Shown here: positions 10,626 to 21,094 of the stretch, piece after piece
Numbering within the stretch: position 1 is the first letter of the stretch
How the letters are laid out: every line of letters starts with the position of its first letter
The notes under the pieces: generated by a model
The model's database searches: none
Told to the model about the DNA's origin: nothing
Seen by the model: only the letters and a program-made list of their open reading frames with translations
Position numbers and translations under genes: made by a program
From: Dactylorhiza incarnata
Taxonomy: Eukaryota; Streptophyta; Magnoliopsida; Asparagales; Orchidaceae
Direction of reading: 5' to 3'
DNA: 64,000 bases
NCBI GenBank assembly: GCA_033032865.1
Contig: JAWHQI010000273.1
Span: forward strand, 806,001 to 870,000

Positions 10626-11826
10626 CTCCCCCTTGAAGTGGGAAGTGTAAGTCAGCCCAAGCAAACTCCGCAACCGACCAAATGGTCCCTTCGACAGCGG
10701 CTTAGTAAATATGTCAACAACATTCTCCTTGCTCTGTACATGTTCCACAGTCAGAGATCCCTCCAACACCTTCTCACGAATGAAATGGTGATGAATCTCT
10801 ATGTGCTTCGTACGCGCGTGACAAACTAGATTATTCACTAGTTTGAGAGCACTCTCATTGTCACCACATAGCAGAGAAGGACCTTGCACCTCCCTATGAA
10901 TGTCCTCCACAAGCCTCCTAAGCCAGATGGCTTCCTGAGCCGCCAAAGCCGAAGCTTTGTACTCCGCTTCTATGGTAGAGACAGACACAGAATCCTGCTT
11001 CTTGCTGCACCTTGATATAGATGTAGAGCCTGTCATAAAGAAATATCCAGACGTCGATCTCCAATCATCCGGATCTCCTCCATAATCATCATCCATGTAC
11101 TCGTGCAAACAAAAGCCCGAATCTCTCCCGTAGAAGAGACCCAAATCCGAGGTGGATTTGACATATTTCAAGATACTCCTAGCCGCCACAAGATGAGGTT
11201 TCCGAGGCTCTGCCATAAACCGACTCACCATGCCAACTGCATAAGCAATATCTGGCCTCGTAATTATCAAGTATATCAGACTTCCAACCAAAGCCCGGAA
11301 CAACAAAGGATCGGTAAGAACCTTCCCTTCATCTCGTCGAAGATGAACTCCAACCTCCAGTGGAGTAGAGCTGCTCTTCCCCCCCTTCCATGCCGAACCT
11401 CTTCACAATTCAATCTGCATAGCCCTTTTGGGAAATGAGCAAACCGCAGAACTGGAGGTATTCTGCGATCTTCCCGTACCACGCCCGAGGCGCTTGCCTC
11501 AAGCCGTAAAGAGCCTTCTTGAGCTTGCAAACATATCTTGGGTGCTCTTCCGATACATAACTAAGTGGCTGATCCATGAAGATATCCTTGTCAATCTCGC
11601 CATATAAGAAAGTGTTCTTCACGCCGAGTTGCCAAATCTTCCACCCTTGGCACGCTGCCAATGCGATCACCACACGGACTGAAGTCATCTTGGCAACGGG
11701 GCTAAACGTTTCTTCATAATCCTCCCCATACTTCTGAGAGAAACCTCGAGCTACAAGGCGAGCCTTGTACCGCTCAATACTTCCATCAACCTTCTTCTTC
11801 AGTTTGAAAACCCACTTGCAAGTCAC
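10620..11826 (-). pseudogene. B pol, 3' part: reverse transcriptase and RNase H, broken
   Basis: Two frames make up the end of copia pol. Frame 11826-11410 holds the RT palm start (MTCKWVFKLKK, ARLVARGFSQ, LKKALYGLRQAPRAWY). Frame 11306-10620 holds the RT end (LVGSLIYLIITRPDIAYAVG) and RNase H (MDDDYGGDPDDWRSTSGYFF, TIEAEY, DNESALKL, ending SHFKGEC). Comparison with D shows three defects. The first catalytic aspartate in QLDVKNAFL is glycine (QLGVKN, 11623-11625). A deletion joins ...YLQFCG to LISQKGYAD near 11442, removing the YVDD box and about 80 residues. Stops and a frame change follow GYAD. The upstream half of pol lies beyond C, from 21095. RT activity is not possible from this copy. 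Confidence 0.92.
10626..10636 (-). other. Polypurine tract of B
   Basis: The minus strand reads CTTCAAGGGGGAG immediately before the LTR start TGTTAAAT. The last pol codons (...SHFKGEC, then TAA) are read through this tract into the LTR, so coding sequence and priming site overlap. Confidence 0.85.
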
Positions 11827-11837
11827 CAGAGTAACTC

Positions 11838-11842
11838 CCTCA
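11838..11842. repeat. Left TSD of C (cctca)
   Basis: cctca directly precedes TGTTGGATCGG and recurs directly after the right end of C at 21090-21094. Confidence 0.95.
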
Positions 11843-13045
11843 TGTTGGATCGGTAGGCGCCCTTAGAGGGGGGGGGGGGGGTGAATAAGGGTTTTAAAAA
11901 CTTTAGTGATATTTTGAAAAGCTTTGTAATAATGCAAGACAAAGACAATAAGAAGTCAAGTAAAACAATTGAAATAAAGTAGAGACATGCTTTATTAATA
12001 TCAAAAACGGTTTTACAAAAATTGACTTCTATAACGCTAGAAATCGGTGACGATGAATAGTAAACTCCTTTTGTTTTCTATCCCAACTCGCATCCCTACG
12101 AACCGGTGGCCCTAGCCTATCCTCCCCGGATTTGGCCTCAAGCCGCTCTAGCCAACCCTTCCCTGGATGTGGCCTCGAGCACCCCCTAGACCTAGCCTAG
12201 ATCTAGTCGCCAATAAGAGGCGAGTTTCCCCCTAAGTCCTACCCAGACCTTGTCGCCAACATGAGGCGATTTCACTAACCGTTTACAAGAAGAATATGAA
12301 ATGAAAATAAATAAAAACTCCCTTCTGAAGTCGGAGGCGAAGATCCGCAATAGAATAAGCGTTGTAGAAGCAGACTTCATTTGGAACCGGCGTGATGAGA
12401 TTCTCCTTCAGAAGTTTGCAGAACTTTGGTAGGACATCAACTTTCAGCCAAGATAGCCTCTGGAATTCTAGCACTATATCTCTCTCTGATATCTCTCTGA
12501 TGTGTGTTTCAAACGAGAGAAGAGACGTCCTTTTTATAGCCTCAGCGCTAGCGCCTGCACTAGCGGTACCGCCGGCGCTATCCCATATTAGGACACATTC
12601 TGCGCGGCAGAATCTTCAATCCGAGGAAACAATTCCCCCTTGCCAAATGTGCTCCTTGCTATCGCATGCGCTATTGGATATCGCCTGGCGCTATCTCCTT
12701 CTATAAGTTCTCCCAGCAATTTCGCTTCAAGCCAATATTTCGTCGAACAGGAATTCGTCGAACGCCGCTAAGAGTTCGTCGAGCGAAGTTTCGTCGAACG
12801 CCATGATGAGAATTTCGTCGAGCACCGCTAACAGTTCGTCGAACGGCAGCTAGCGCCTACGCTAGTACTACCGCCAACGCTAGTGGATGTATTGGATTTG
12901 TTGGCTCAACTTTGGGGACAACCTTCTTATGTAATCCTTGAGTCATGTGGACTTTGTTATCCTGCACACTTAAACACACAAGATCAAATACACATGGGAT
13001 TTGTTATTCTCAAACCTAGGAGATGCGGAAGACCATGTTCCAACA
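11843..13045 (-). mobile_element. 3' LTR of C
   Basis: This 1203-bp LTR is bounded by TGTTGG and CCAACA and matches 18825-21089 once S1 is removed. U3 (13045 down to about 12545) carries ctagcg/cgctag dyads (12541-12580, 12848-12884) and a cluster of ttcgtcgaac-type motifs (12738-12848). Near the U5 end, a long G run (11868-11881 on the plus strand) lies between ccctta and taaggg. Confidence 0.93.
12531..12540 (-). promoter_or_regulatory. TATA box in the 3' LTR of C
   Basis: The minus strand reads GCTATAAAAAGG, about 505 bp inside the LTR. The same box is at 19511-19520 in the 5' LTR. All CG dyads except those abutting it lie upstream, in U3. Confidence 0.7.
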
Positions 13046-13064
13046 AACTCCCCCTTTTGATAAT
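13046..13064 (-). other. Polypurine tract of C
   Basis: The minus strand reads TATCAAAAGGGGGAGTT before the LTR start. The context ggatttgttattatcaaaag is shared with the PPT of A at 31681-31708, so A and C are related families. Confidence 0.85.
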
Positions 13065-13935
13065 AACAAATCCATTAATGATAAATCAGAGCATTAATAT
13101 ATAAGCATGAAGAACCATACCTGTGTATGTGTGAGAGTGATGACTTAGGATAATTTTCGATTTAGCATTTAGAATTGCTCCCCCTAAATACATGCTCCCC
13201 CTAAGTGAATGTTCTCCTAATATGTAAGCTATCATCTTAATTAAGCATTATAGTTTGATAGCAGATTGATATTTATCATGTTAGTTCTCCCCCTTTTGTT
13301 ATTAGCAAAAGCGGGTAAGGAGACACCACTTAAAAATTGATAATAAGATAAAAGCATGATCGAGCTTATAGAGAAGGAAATGATAAGGAGTCTTAGAATA
13401 CTTTTCATTTAAATAGATTAGAGTTTGAGTATTACAACATTTGCATAAATCAAAGTTTGTAGCATAACCAAAGACAAGGTAAATGTAAAGTTGCGGAAGA
13501 CTTAGAAAAAATATAAGCAAACATCTTTTGTACGACAATTAAAAAAATTATAGGAGTTTAATTTTATAAAGAAGATGTTTTGTAAACATTTTAAAATCAA
13601 TAATAAATTAACCAAGCATGAAATAATGTTATCAGAAAGATAGTACTACAATGTTATGTTAATTCATAATTTCAAAACATACTAAACATTGTAGAAAGCA
13701 TGTTAGGTTATCTAGTGCATTTCATAAATAAAGAAGAGTATAGAATTAGCATTAGGATCCAATACTCATGAGAAGAAGTGTAATGGAAGATAATGATGTG
13801 CACAAAAGTGTATTTTTGAGTAGAGTAAACACATGTTTTAATCAAAAATACAACTAGTATGTAAAGTAAGAGCACAATAAAACACAAATAATTTTACTTC
13901 CACAAACTTCAATGCACAAAAAAAATGTACAACTA

Positions 13936-13996
13936 CCAAGGTGCTTTGCACACAGAATGCTCATTAAGACTTATCAGGGTGCAAAGTAGTGCTTGG
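13936..13996 (-). ncRNA. Conserved hairpin C1 (counterpart of 30583-30643)
   Basis: On the minus strand the outer arms CCAAGCAC...GCACCTTGG enclose a perfect 8-bp stem CTTTGCAC/GTGCAAAG. The loop contains CCTGATAAGTCTTAATGAGC. The same box in element A keeps the loop but has the stem CTTCGC/GCGAAG. The stem therefore changed while pairing was kept. Upstream context (tatgtgatccccc) is also the same in A and C. I infer a structured RNA or DNA element of unknown function. Transcription as a separate RNA is not shown. Confidence 0.6.
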
Positions 13997-14115
13997 GGGA
14001 TCACATAATTTTATTTTTCAATATTGATTTTTATTGTGATCCGGTGTACTTAAGAATAAGTGGTTTTTATTTTGAAAGAAAGTTATGGTTTGCACAAGAT
14101 ACTTTACTATTCTTT

Positions 14116-14176
14116 CTAAGGTGCTCAACCTCACAACGCTTATTAAGACTTATCAGGAGGTTCAAGTAGTGCTTGG
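14116..14176 (-). ncRNA. Conserved hairpin C2 (counterpart of 30415-30474)
   Basis: On the minus strand the box has arms CCAAGCACTACTTG...GAGCACCTTAG, a stem AACCTC/GAGGTT, and a loop CCTGATAAGTCTTAATAAGC. The preceding sequence caaagataactcca is identical in A at 30401-30414. In C the two hairpins are about 180 bp apart; in A they are about 168 bp apart, in the same order relative to gag. Confidence 0.6.
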
Positions 14177-15277
14177 TGGAGTTATCTTTGTCACTTTATT
14201 TTATGATTTTTTGTTTTGTACAAAGTTCTCCGAATACACTTGTTTTGCAAACCAATAAAATTTATGAAAAAGATAGCCACTTTTCTTAACCTTTAAAAGT
14301 GCAAATAAAGGAGTGTAGGTAAGATACTTGTGCAATTTTAATTCATTATACTAATACATAACATACATAAGCATTCTTAGATTAAACGCATATGTAGACA
14401 ATGCCAAAAAGTGAGTGAATAAAAATCATTATCAAACATAAAACATTTACTCATACTTAGAGGCATGCTAAGCTTAGTTTACACAATTTTTACAATATAA
14501 TTGATGCACATATAACTAGATATATCAAAGCATGATGAAAACAATGTTAAAGTAGTTTGAAAAGATAAATTGCAACATTATAGAAGTTCTAACGAATGGA
14601 TTAAGTCATGCTTGATTATCACACTCAATTTCATACAATTTTTTTTGTTGGTTTTTGCATTTTATATTTGAGTTTTGTATATAGAAATAGAATTTGAACA
14701 AAAATTTTTTTTTTGTAATTTTGGCTTTTGTATTTTTGTAATTAATTTTTGCATAAAACAAAAGAGACTGTAAACAAAAAGGCAAAACATATTTTTGGAA
14801 TTTGTCTTTTATATTTTTGTATTTGATTTTTCAAAACTGAAATATAATCAGAAGTGCAAACATAAATAGCACATATAGATTAATATAGTTTTAGGGATTT
14901 TTCAAAATTTTAAAAATACAAAAAAATGAACAAGTACGCTAGCACCGGCGTTAGCGCTAGCGTGGGAAACAGTACACGATTTTTTATGATTTTGAAATTT
15001 TAATTGTTGATCTTGATTAAGTGTCCCAATAGTAGTTTCATGCAGAAATTTCAGAATTTTAGGAGATGTTTTCGATGGTTAACAAGTACAAAATGGCATT
15101 TGTGAATGTGCTTTAACTTGAAAGATTTAGGACACCTAACTCAAGTCGTAATAAACTGAATTTTGCATCACTAAGTAGCACAAACAGTGGAGAATAAATT
15201 TAGGAATATTATAGAGTTTTGTTTTTCAGAAAGGCACGATATCTCCTGTGCTAGCGATAGCGCTGACGCTATTGAAC

Positions 15278-15290
15278 CTTTATATAGATT
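15278..15290 (+). promoter_or_regulatory. Candidate TATA box of the antisense ORF
   Basis: tttatatagat lies on the plus strand, about 95 bp upstream of a candidate 5'-splice site and preceded by the CG dyad ctagcgatagcgctgacgct. It could drive the plus-strand transcript of the 15741-16802 ORF, opposite to the element transcript. The call is based on motif and spacing only. Confidence 0.45.
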
Positions 15291-15375
15291 CCCTTTACTC
15301 TTTCATTTCAGTCATTTCCATTTACTCTCTTCCGAAAAAACCTAGAAGACGACCCAGCCTGCACGTAGATCTGAG

Positions 15376-15740
15376 GTAAATCTTCATCTTTTCTTATGCT
15401 TTTTGTTTTAAAACTTGATTTTGATGTTAGAGATGAAGATATTTGAGGTTTTTAGGTGGTTTTAGAATCTAGATCTACAATGGATGATTCTTTTCTTCAA
15501 GAGTTTTGTTTTAACTTTATATGAGGATTTTGGTTTTGATTTTGTTTTGGATTATATGGGTTTCTTGGATCTAGCAAGTTATTATTTGAAAATGTGTTAT
15601 TTTAGGGAAATTTTTACTATTTTTAGAGCAGAGGATTAGTGCCGGCGCTACTGTAGGCGTTATTGATAACGCTGGGCGCTATTGATAGCGCTGGCGCTAT
15701 TAAATGTTGCTTAGTTTTATTTTTTCTTGTAATGTGGCAG
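15376..15740 (+). other. Predicted 5' UTR intron of the antisense ORF
   Basis: A consensus donor (ctgag/gtaaat at 15375/15376) and an acceptor (ttgtaatgtggcag/atg at 15740/15741) bound 365 bp of T-rich DNA. It is typical in length and base composition for a plant 5' UTR intron. Splicing would place the acceptor directly before the ATG at 15741. The intron also holds CG dyads (about 15640-15700). This is prediction, not observation. Confidence 0.5.
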
Positions 15741-16802
15741 ATGACACCTGGATCTAAGGGGAAGAAGACTGCAGATCTGGCCGTGGAAGCAGCAGTGGTG
15801 GGTGTACCTTATATTGTGGAGTTTGACATGCCACGTCACCACCATATAATGCAGTTATTTGTTGCTTCCGAGATATTCAATTTATTTTCTCCAGATGGGT
15901 TTTGTTCAGAATTAGTTCGGGAATTTTATACGCACTTGGATAACCCATCACAGACAGAGCTGGATGGAGGAGTGCAATCTTTGGTGCAGGGTCATGTGGT
16001 GACAATTACTCATGACGATCTGAGGAATGTGTTTGGATTGACACAGCATCCAAATCGTTTGGAAATTGTTGAAAAGTTTAGAGCAGATAGAGACTGGACC
16101 CAAGTGAATATGGTGCTACACAATAGGGAATACAGGAATCTGATCTCCACAGTGTCGTCACTCACAGTAGACGCCTTGGTTATTCAAGATGTACTACGAC
16201 ATACAATCCTACTGAAGTTGGGTGATACAGCAAAAGTCACCGCACAACTAAGTTATGTCACCTACTTCATTCTAGAGGAGGAAAAATTTGATGTGGCAGA
16301 TTTGTTGCTTTCCTTGATTCGTTATTCATTCAAGTTGCGGCATCCATCCCGTCAGAGATACAACAACTTGCCCCTGGGTGACATCATTCAACGGATTATT
16401 CAGGTGATGTATCCTTCTATAGAACTAGGCTTTTACTTGATGGATTGCTTTCCTCCGATTTATAGTACTTCACACTTGCGAGCTACATCCCACCGGGATG
16501 AGCCATCGTCATCTGCTCGACCACCACTTCGACGAGGAGCGTCATCTCGAGGGGCTCGAGATGATTCATTTGAGTCTTTTCGAGAAGAGATGGGAGATCG
16601 GATGACAAGAGTGGAGAAGGATGTTTCTGGTATAAAGAATATGGTGAAGTTTATGATCAAGGCATTAAAGCTCAAACCATCTACACCGGAGCGGAGGGAG
16701 TGGGAAAGCCCAGAACAGGATCCACCTCGTCATTCAGTTCGGAGGACTCGCAGAAGACAGTCCCCAAGTCCTAGTGTGGAGGAGATAAACGAGGAAGAGT
16801 AG
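15741..16802 (+). CDS. Antisense ORF in element C, 'putative plant transposon protein'-like
   Basis: This is the longest intact frame of C and runs opposite to its gag. I choose the ATG at 15741 (MTPGSKGKK, 353 residues) because it follows a good splice acceptor. The open frame extends back to 15663 (26 more residues), but that part looks like intron. Residues about 30-220 (FDMPRHHHIM, LVREFYTHLDNP, VQGHVVTITHDDLRNVFGL, later LGDIIQRIIQVMYPS) resemble the domain annotated in plants as 'putative plant transposon protein' (Transposase_32 type), as I recall that family. From about residue 250 there is a basic, serine/arginine-rich linker, then a heptad-like stretch (FREEMGDRMTRVEKDVSGIK) that may be a coiled coil, then an acidic end (VEEINEEE). 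No catalytic motif is visible, and its role is unknown. It is intact while the gag beside it is broken. Confidence 0.65.
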   Translation: MTPGSKGKKTADLAVEAAVVGVPYIVEFDMPRHHHIMQLFVASEIFNLFSPDGFCSELVREFYTHLDNPSQTELDGGVQSLVQGHVVTITHDDLRNVFGLTQHPNRLEIVEKFRADRDWTQVNMVLHNREYRNLISTVSSLTVDALVIQDVLRHTILLKLGDTAKVTAQLSYVTYFILEEEKFDVADLLLSLIRYSFKLRHPSRQRYNNLPLGDIIQRIIQVMYPSIELGFYLMDCFPPIYSTSHLRATSHRDEPSSSARPPLRRGASSRGARDDSFESFREEMGDRMTRVEKDVSGIKNMVKFMIKALKLKPSTPERREWESPEQDPPRHSVRRTRRRQSPSPSVEEINEEE

Positions 16803-17288
16803 TGGAGTAGGAAGGACCTGAGGGGAACAAGTTTTTAGTTGTGTAATAATACAGGAATTTGAACACATGATTTTGGATGCTGTTTGCTAGCGCAGTCATT
16901 ACCAGCTAGCGCTAGCGGTATCTGCAATGTTTCATTTTGTTGTTTCTGGATGTTTGAATGTTTTTAATCTGATCCTTCTTTGTGATTTTTTAAAGGTTTT
17001 GTTATACATATTATTTATGAATTTTGAAGTTATGAAATAGAGATTTTACGCAATTTTAATATCATATGTAGTATATTTTAAAAACTTATGGTTAGAGATT
17101 TTAATACCACATAATAATTTTGAAATCAATTATTGATAAATTATTTATATATATAAGAATAATAGATAGTTTACCAAAAAAATGATTTTGAGTTTGTATA
17201 AACTTATTAAGTTAAAGCATATCATGAAGTAGAATAGTTGATACTTTATATTTTTTTGTTGATTTCTACTTCATGCATTTGGTGATAC
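16803..17288. other. Gap between the antisense ORF and gag of C
   Basis: This AT-rich convergent spacer lies between the stop codons of the two opposing genes. It contains one CG dyad (ccagctagcgctagcggtat, about 16901-16920). It may hold the terminators of both transcripts. No other feature was seen. Confidence 0.5.
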
Positions 17289-18775
17289 TTAACGAGTAAG
17301 AGATTTAGGGATCCAAAGGGGACCAAGAGTGGTGGTTCCTTTGGGTACCCAAATGTATCTTGTAGGTTTGCGGGTAGATATTGATGAATGAGTTCTTTCA
17401 TGTGATGTTAATGTTTCAGTTTTAGATTTGGGTCTCCATTCAAACTTTGGTTTAGTGTTATTCTTATATGTGAAATTTCCATTGTGATAATGTTTATATT
17501 GATGATTATTGAAGGTATTTTTCATAGGAAAGTTGTGAGCATTTAATTTTATGTTGGAAGAAGATTGATGTTGATAATGATGATAGTATTTTGGAATTTC
17601 ATTTTCAATCTTTTGAAGTCTTTTATTTCCATTGTTTGGTTTATTCATATTTTGAGATATCATATTTAACTTGCTTTTGGAGTTTGTTTGATATTGAGAA
17701 TTTTTCTTTAAGATTTCCTTAAGCAAGATAATTTTAGTTTCTAATTCATTGTTCTTAAGTTTTAAATTATTTCTAGCTTTATTATACGCAGTTGTGCTAT
17801 TTTTAAGAGTAGAAACAATTGAATCAATGTGGTTTTGGTATTCATTTCTGTATTCCTCAAATGTTTCATCCATCTCTTCAATTTTATAACTTTTGCATGT
17901 AGCACAATCACCTTTTAAAGATGAATTTTCTAAAGATAACTTTTCATTATGTTCTTTTATACAAATAATTTCTTTTTCAAGTTCCTTAAGTTTTTCCTTA
18001 AAATTATCACAATCAAAACAAGGTTTGTGTTTTCAAGTAAAGGACAAGATGGTGAAACCACATCATAATTTGATTCTAAATTAACATTAGCTTTTAATCT
18101 CTTATTTTCTAAATGTAAATTTTTAATAGTGATTTTCAATTTCTTGATCTTACGTTTAGCAGTTTTTAGTATATTGAAACTAGAGATGGAAGTTATCACA
18201 CAAGAAGAAGATTTTGACTTTCTTACAACGCTTTTGGCAGAGGCAAAATGTGAGCATGAAGTTCCTTCGTTATCTTTTGGGCCTTCCTCCATTATAGAGG
18301 AATTTTCATCTTCTTTTTCTCTTGATGTATTGCTCTTTTTTTCCAAGTTAGTTTCCATGATTTCCATGGCTTTGCTACGAGAGAAATCTTCTTGAATAGT
18401 AGTGGATGATTTTACGTTCTTCTCCTACTGTGTTTGTTCTATACCTGCGAGAGGAAAATCATACATTTCTTCAAGAAATTGCCATACTTTGTATGCACTA
18501 GAAAAACAATATATTAATTTGAAAATTTCATTTGATAGAGCACAAAATAAATAATGTTTGGCTTTTGCATTTAGTTGACGTTCCTTTTTATTTGATTCAT
18601 CAGCAGGTCTTACAATGGCTAAATTCCATACTTCGACATCTAAAGTCTTAATAAATTTTTCAATTAAAATTTTCCATCCTTTATAATTTGTTCCTTCAAA
18701 TAAAGGTGGTTTAAGAGATATTTCTTCTTCACAGAAATTTGCCCCACTAGTAGAAGCGAGATCATGAGACGCCAT
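17289..18775 (-). pseudogene. gag of element C (SIRE-like, shortened)
   Basis: The minus-strand start at 18775 reads MASHDLASTSGANF, then SLKPPLFEGTNYKGWKILIEKFI. This is the N-terminus of copia/UBN2-type gag that binds element RNA and forms particles. A stop follows YDFPLAGIEQTQ (18422-18424), after which the same frame continues (MEIMETNLEKK...). A frame change near 18020 leads to the third part, from 17957 down. The later part is lysine/asparagine-rich and probably coiled (EEMDETFEEYRNEYQNHIDS). It ends RYIWVPKGTTTLGPLWIPKSLTR at 17289. Compared with full SIRE gags, most of the UBN2 domain and a CCHC zinc knuckle are missing. One stop and one frameshift are the only breaks, so loss of function is recent. 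Confidence 0.85.
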
Positions 18776-18804
18776 TATTCCCGGTTGTTAAGCCGATTTG
18801 GAAT

Positions 18805-18824
18805 AACCTGGCTCTGATACCACT
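18805..18824 (-). other. Primer binding site of C
   Basis: The minus strand reads AGTGGTATCAGAGCCAGG directly after the 5' LTR. This matches the 3' end of initiator tRNA-Met as used by plant copia elements. Confidence 0.9.
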
Positions 18825-21089
18825 TGTTGGATCGGTAGGCGCCCTTAGAGGGGGGGTGGGGTGAATAAGGGTTTTAAAAACTTTAGTGATATTTTGAAAA
18901 GCTTTGTAATAATGCAAGACAAAGACAATAAGAAGTCAAGTAAAACAATTGAAATAAAGTAGAGACATGCTTTATTAATATCAAAAACGGTTTTACAAAA
19001 ATTGACTTCTATAACGCTAGAAATCGGTGGCGATGAATAGTAAACTCTTTTTGTTTTCTATCCCGACTCGCATCCCGACGAACCGGTGGCCCTAGCCTAT
19101 CCTCCCCGGATTCGGCCTCAAGCCGCTCTAGCCAACCCTTCCCCGGATGTGGCCTCGAGCACCCCCTAGACCTAGCCTAGATCTAGTCGCCAACACGAGG
19201 CGAGTTTCCCCTAAGTCCTACTCAGACCTATTCACCAACACGAGGCGATTTCACTAACCGTTTACAAGAAGAATATGAAATGAAAATAAATAAAAACTCC
19301 CTTCTGAAGTCGGAGGCAAAGATCCGCTGTAGAATAAGCGTTGTAGAAGCGGACTTCGTTTGGATCCGGCGTGATTATATTCTCCTTCAGAAGTTTGCAG
19401 AACTTTGGTAGGACATCAACTTTCGGCCAAGATATCCTATGGAATTCTAGCACTCTATCTCTCTCTGATATCTCTCTGATGTGTGTTTCAAATGAGAGAA
19501 GAGACGTCCTTTTTATAGCCTTAACGCTAGCGCCTGCGCTAGCGGTACTGCCGACGCTATCCCATATTAGGACACATTCTGCGCGGCAGAATCTTCAATC
19601 CGAGGAAACAATTCCCCCTTGCCAACTGTGCTCCTCGCTATCGCCTGTGTTGGAGTTTCTGAGGTGATCTCAAAGCAATCAATAGTTAGTCTTGCTACCA
19701 ACGCAATATGAGCCTATAGGGTCGCACATAAAAGCATTTGGAGAAATTGGAGAAAGGATTGTGTTGGCCTTACTCATATTGGATATGAGTGGAGGACCAA
19801 TCCTGTGACTGCTTGACATTAACTTGAGAATGTCTCAAAGGAAATCGTTTAAAGGGTTTAAACAAATGAGTTTATACTAGACAAATTCGGCTAAAGGGTT
19901 TAACCGAACTGTGTCAAATTCGGCTAATGTGATTAACCGAATTATGTTGTTTTCGACTAATGAGATTCGGCTAATGTGATTAACCGAATTGTAACAGGTT
20001 CGACTAAAGGGTTTAGCCGAATCATGTCAGTTCGACGAAAGGGTTTCACCGAATTTATATAGCCGAATTTATATAGACGAATTCGTCGAAATGGTTTCGC
20101 CGAATTTGAGTCGAATTCGGTTATACTGATTAGTCGAATTCAGCGAATGTATATCTGGACAGAAATGTTCTGGTCTGCGGATAGCCTGATTTATGCATTT
20201 TAGTTTAAAAGGGCAAGCGATTCTAGGTTTACAAAAACTTAATCTATTTCGCGATTTAGAAGAGAACGGCCGACCGGAACAGTTCCGCGCGAGGGAATCC
20301 CATTCTTCCCGTCCGCCGATCGCCTTCCGCCGCCGCTAGTCACCGCCGTCAGTCGCCGCCTCCCCTGGATCGGATCTAGCAGTCCGTGGGGACGTTGGGA
20401 GCTTCCTTCTCCGACCTAGTTCTTGTACGACAAGAAGCTAGGGTTCTCCTTTGCTTGTGTGGATCGCTGTAGAGAAATCGATCCATTTCATTTCTTGAAG
20501 AACTCAAAGGAAGATCTTGGATTTCTCTTTGGAGCACCTTGGTTGAGTGTTGACTCAATCCCGCAAAGGTACAATGTATTTCGATTTGCTTATCCTCTTG
20601 AATCATGAAAACCGCAAGATCCGTTAGCTTCTTTTGGGTTGTTCTTGTTATTTCCGCTGCGCATATTTGATATGTCATCCCTTTCGAGGGGTACAGAAAA
20701 CCCAACAGCCTGCGCTATCGGATATCTCCTGGCGCTATCTCCTTCTATAAGTTCTCCCGGCAATTTCGCTTCGAGCCAATATTTCGTCGAACAGGAATTC
20801 GTCGAACGCCGCTAAGAGTTCGCCGAGCAAAGTTTCGTCGAACGCCATGATGAGAATTTCGTCGAGCGCCGCTAACAGTTCGTCGAACGGCAGCTAGCGC
20901 CTGCGCTAGTACTACCGCCAACGCTAGTGGATGTATTGGATTTGTTGGCTCAACTTTGGGGGCAACCTTCTTATGTAATCCTTGAGTAATGTGGACTTTG
21001 TTATCCTGCACACTTAAACACACAAGATCAAATATACATGGGATTTGTTATTCTCAAACCTAGGAGATGCGGAAGACCATGTTCCAACA
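18825..21089 (-). mobile_element. 5' LTR of C, interrupted by S1
   Basis: The LTR is 2265 bp long. It is 1200 bp once S1 and one TSD copy are removed, matching the 3' LTR (1203 bp). It starts on the minus strand at 21089, next to TSD cctca (21090-21094). The G run near the U5 end is shorter than in the 3' LTR and interrupted by a t, as expected for an unstable homopolymer. Confidence 0.92.
19648..20707 (+). mobile_element. S1: solo LTR with TSD gcctg
   Basis: This 1060-bp insert, TGTTGGAGTTTCTG...AAACCCAACA, is flanked by gcctg (19643-19647 and 20708-20712) and is absent from the 3' LTR of C. It has no PBS, PPT or coding region, so it is a solo LTR left by recombination between the LTRs of a complete element. 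The first half carries repeated ttcggctaa...ttaaccgaat dyads (about 19880-20150). The second half has a GC-rich leader-like stretch (20260-20420), suggesting plus orientation. The parent family is not represented elsewhere in the window. Confidence 0.9.
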
Positions 21090-21094
21090 CCTCA

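Larger units (their letters stand above)
13065..15260 (-). other. Non-coding interior of C (3' part)
   Basis: This AT-rich region has no recognisable protein. It contains the conserved hairpin pair (13936-13996 and 14116-14176). The stretch 14240-15240 is mostly AT-rich with poly-T runs, plus one CG dyad (cgctagcaccggcgttagcg, near 14938-14957). The last ~60 bp form the upstream region of the antisense ORF. Confidence 0.7.
11843..21089 (-). mobile_element. Element C: gag-only Ty1/copia (SIRE-like) with an antisense ORF
   Basis: The element runs on the minus strand from 21089 to 11843 and has TSD cctca on both sides. Order: 5' LTR (18825-21089, enlarged by S1), PBS, gag frames (18775-17289), an antisense ORF on the plus strand (15741-16802), about 2.7 kb of non-coding DNA with two hairpins, PPT and 3' LTR (11843-13045). 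Without S1 it is about 8.18 kb. The LTRs are nearly identical by eye, so insertion is recent compared with A and B. No pol domain is present, so mobility would need enzymes in trans. The gag ends ...IWVPKG...GPLWIPK, just where protease starts in SIRE-type polyproteins. Confidence 0.93.

Noticed and set aside
10464..10829. Plus-strand ORFs opposite copia pol and LTR of B
   Set aside because: They are antisense shadows of the well-identified RT/RNase H frame.
20745..21023. Arginine-rich minus-strand ORF in the 5' LTR of C
   Set aside because: It is the translation of ttcgtcgaac-type repeats in U3; the same DNA in the 3' LTR is not open in the same way.
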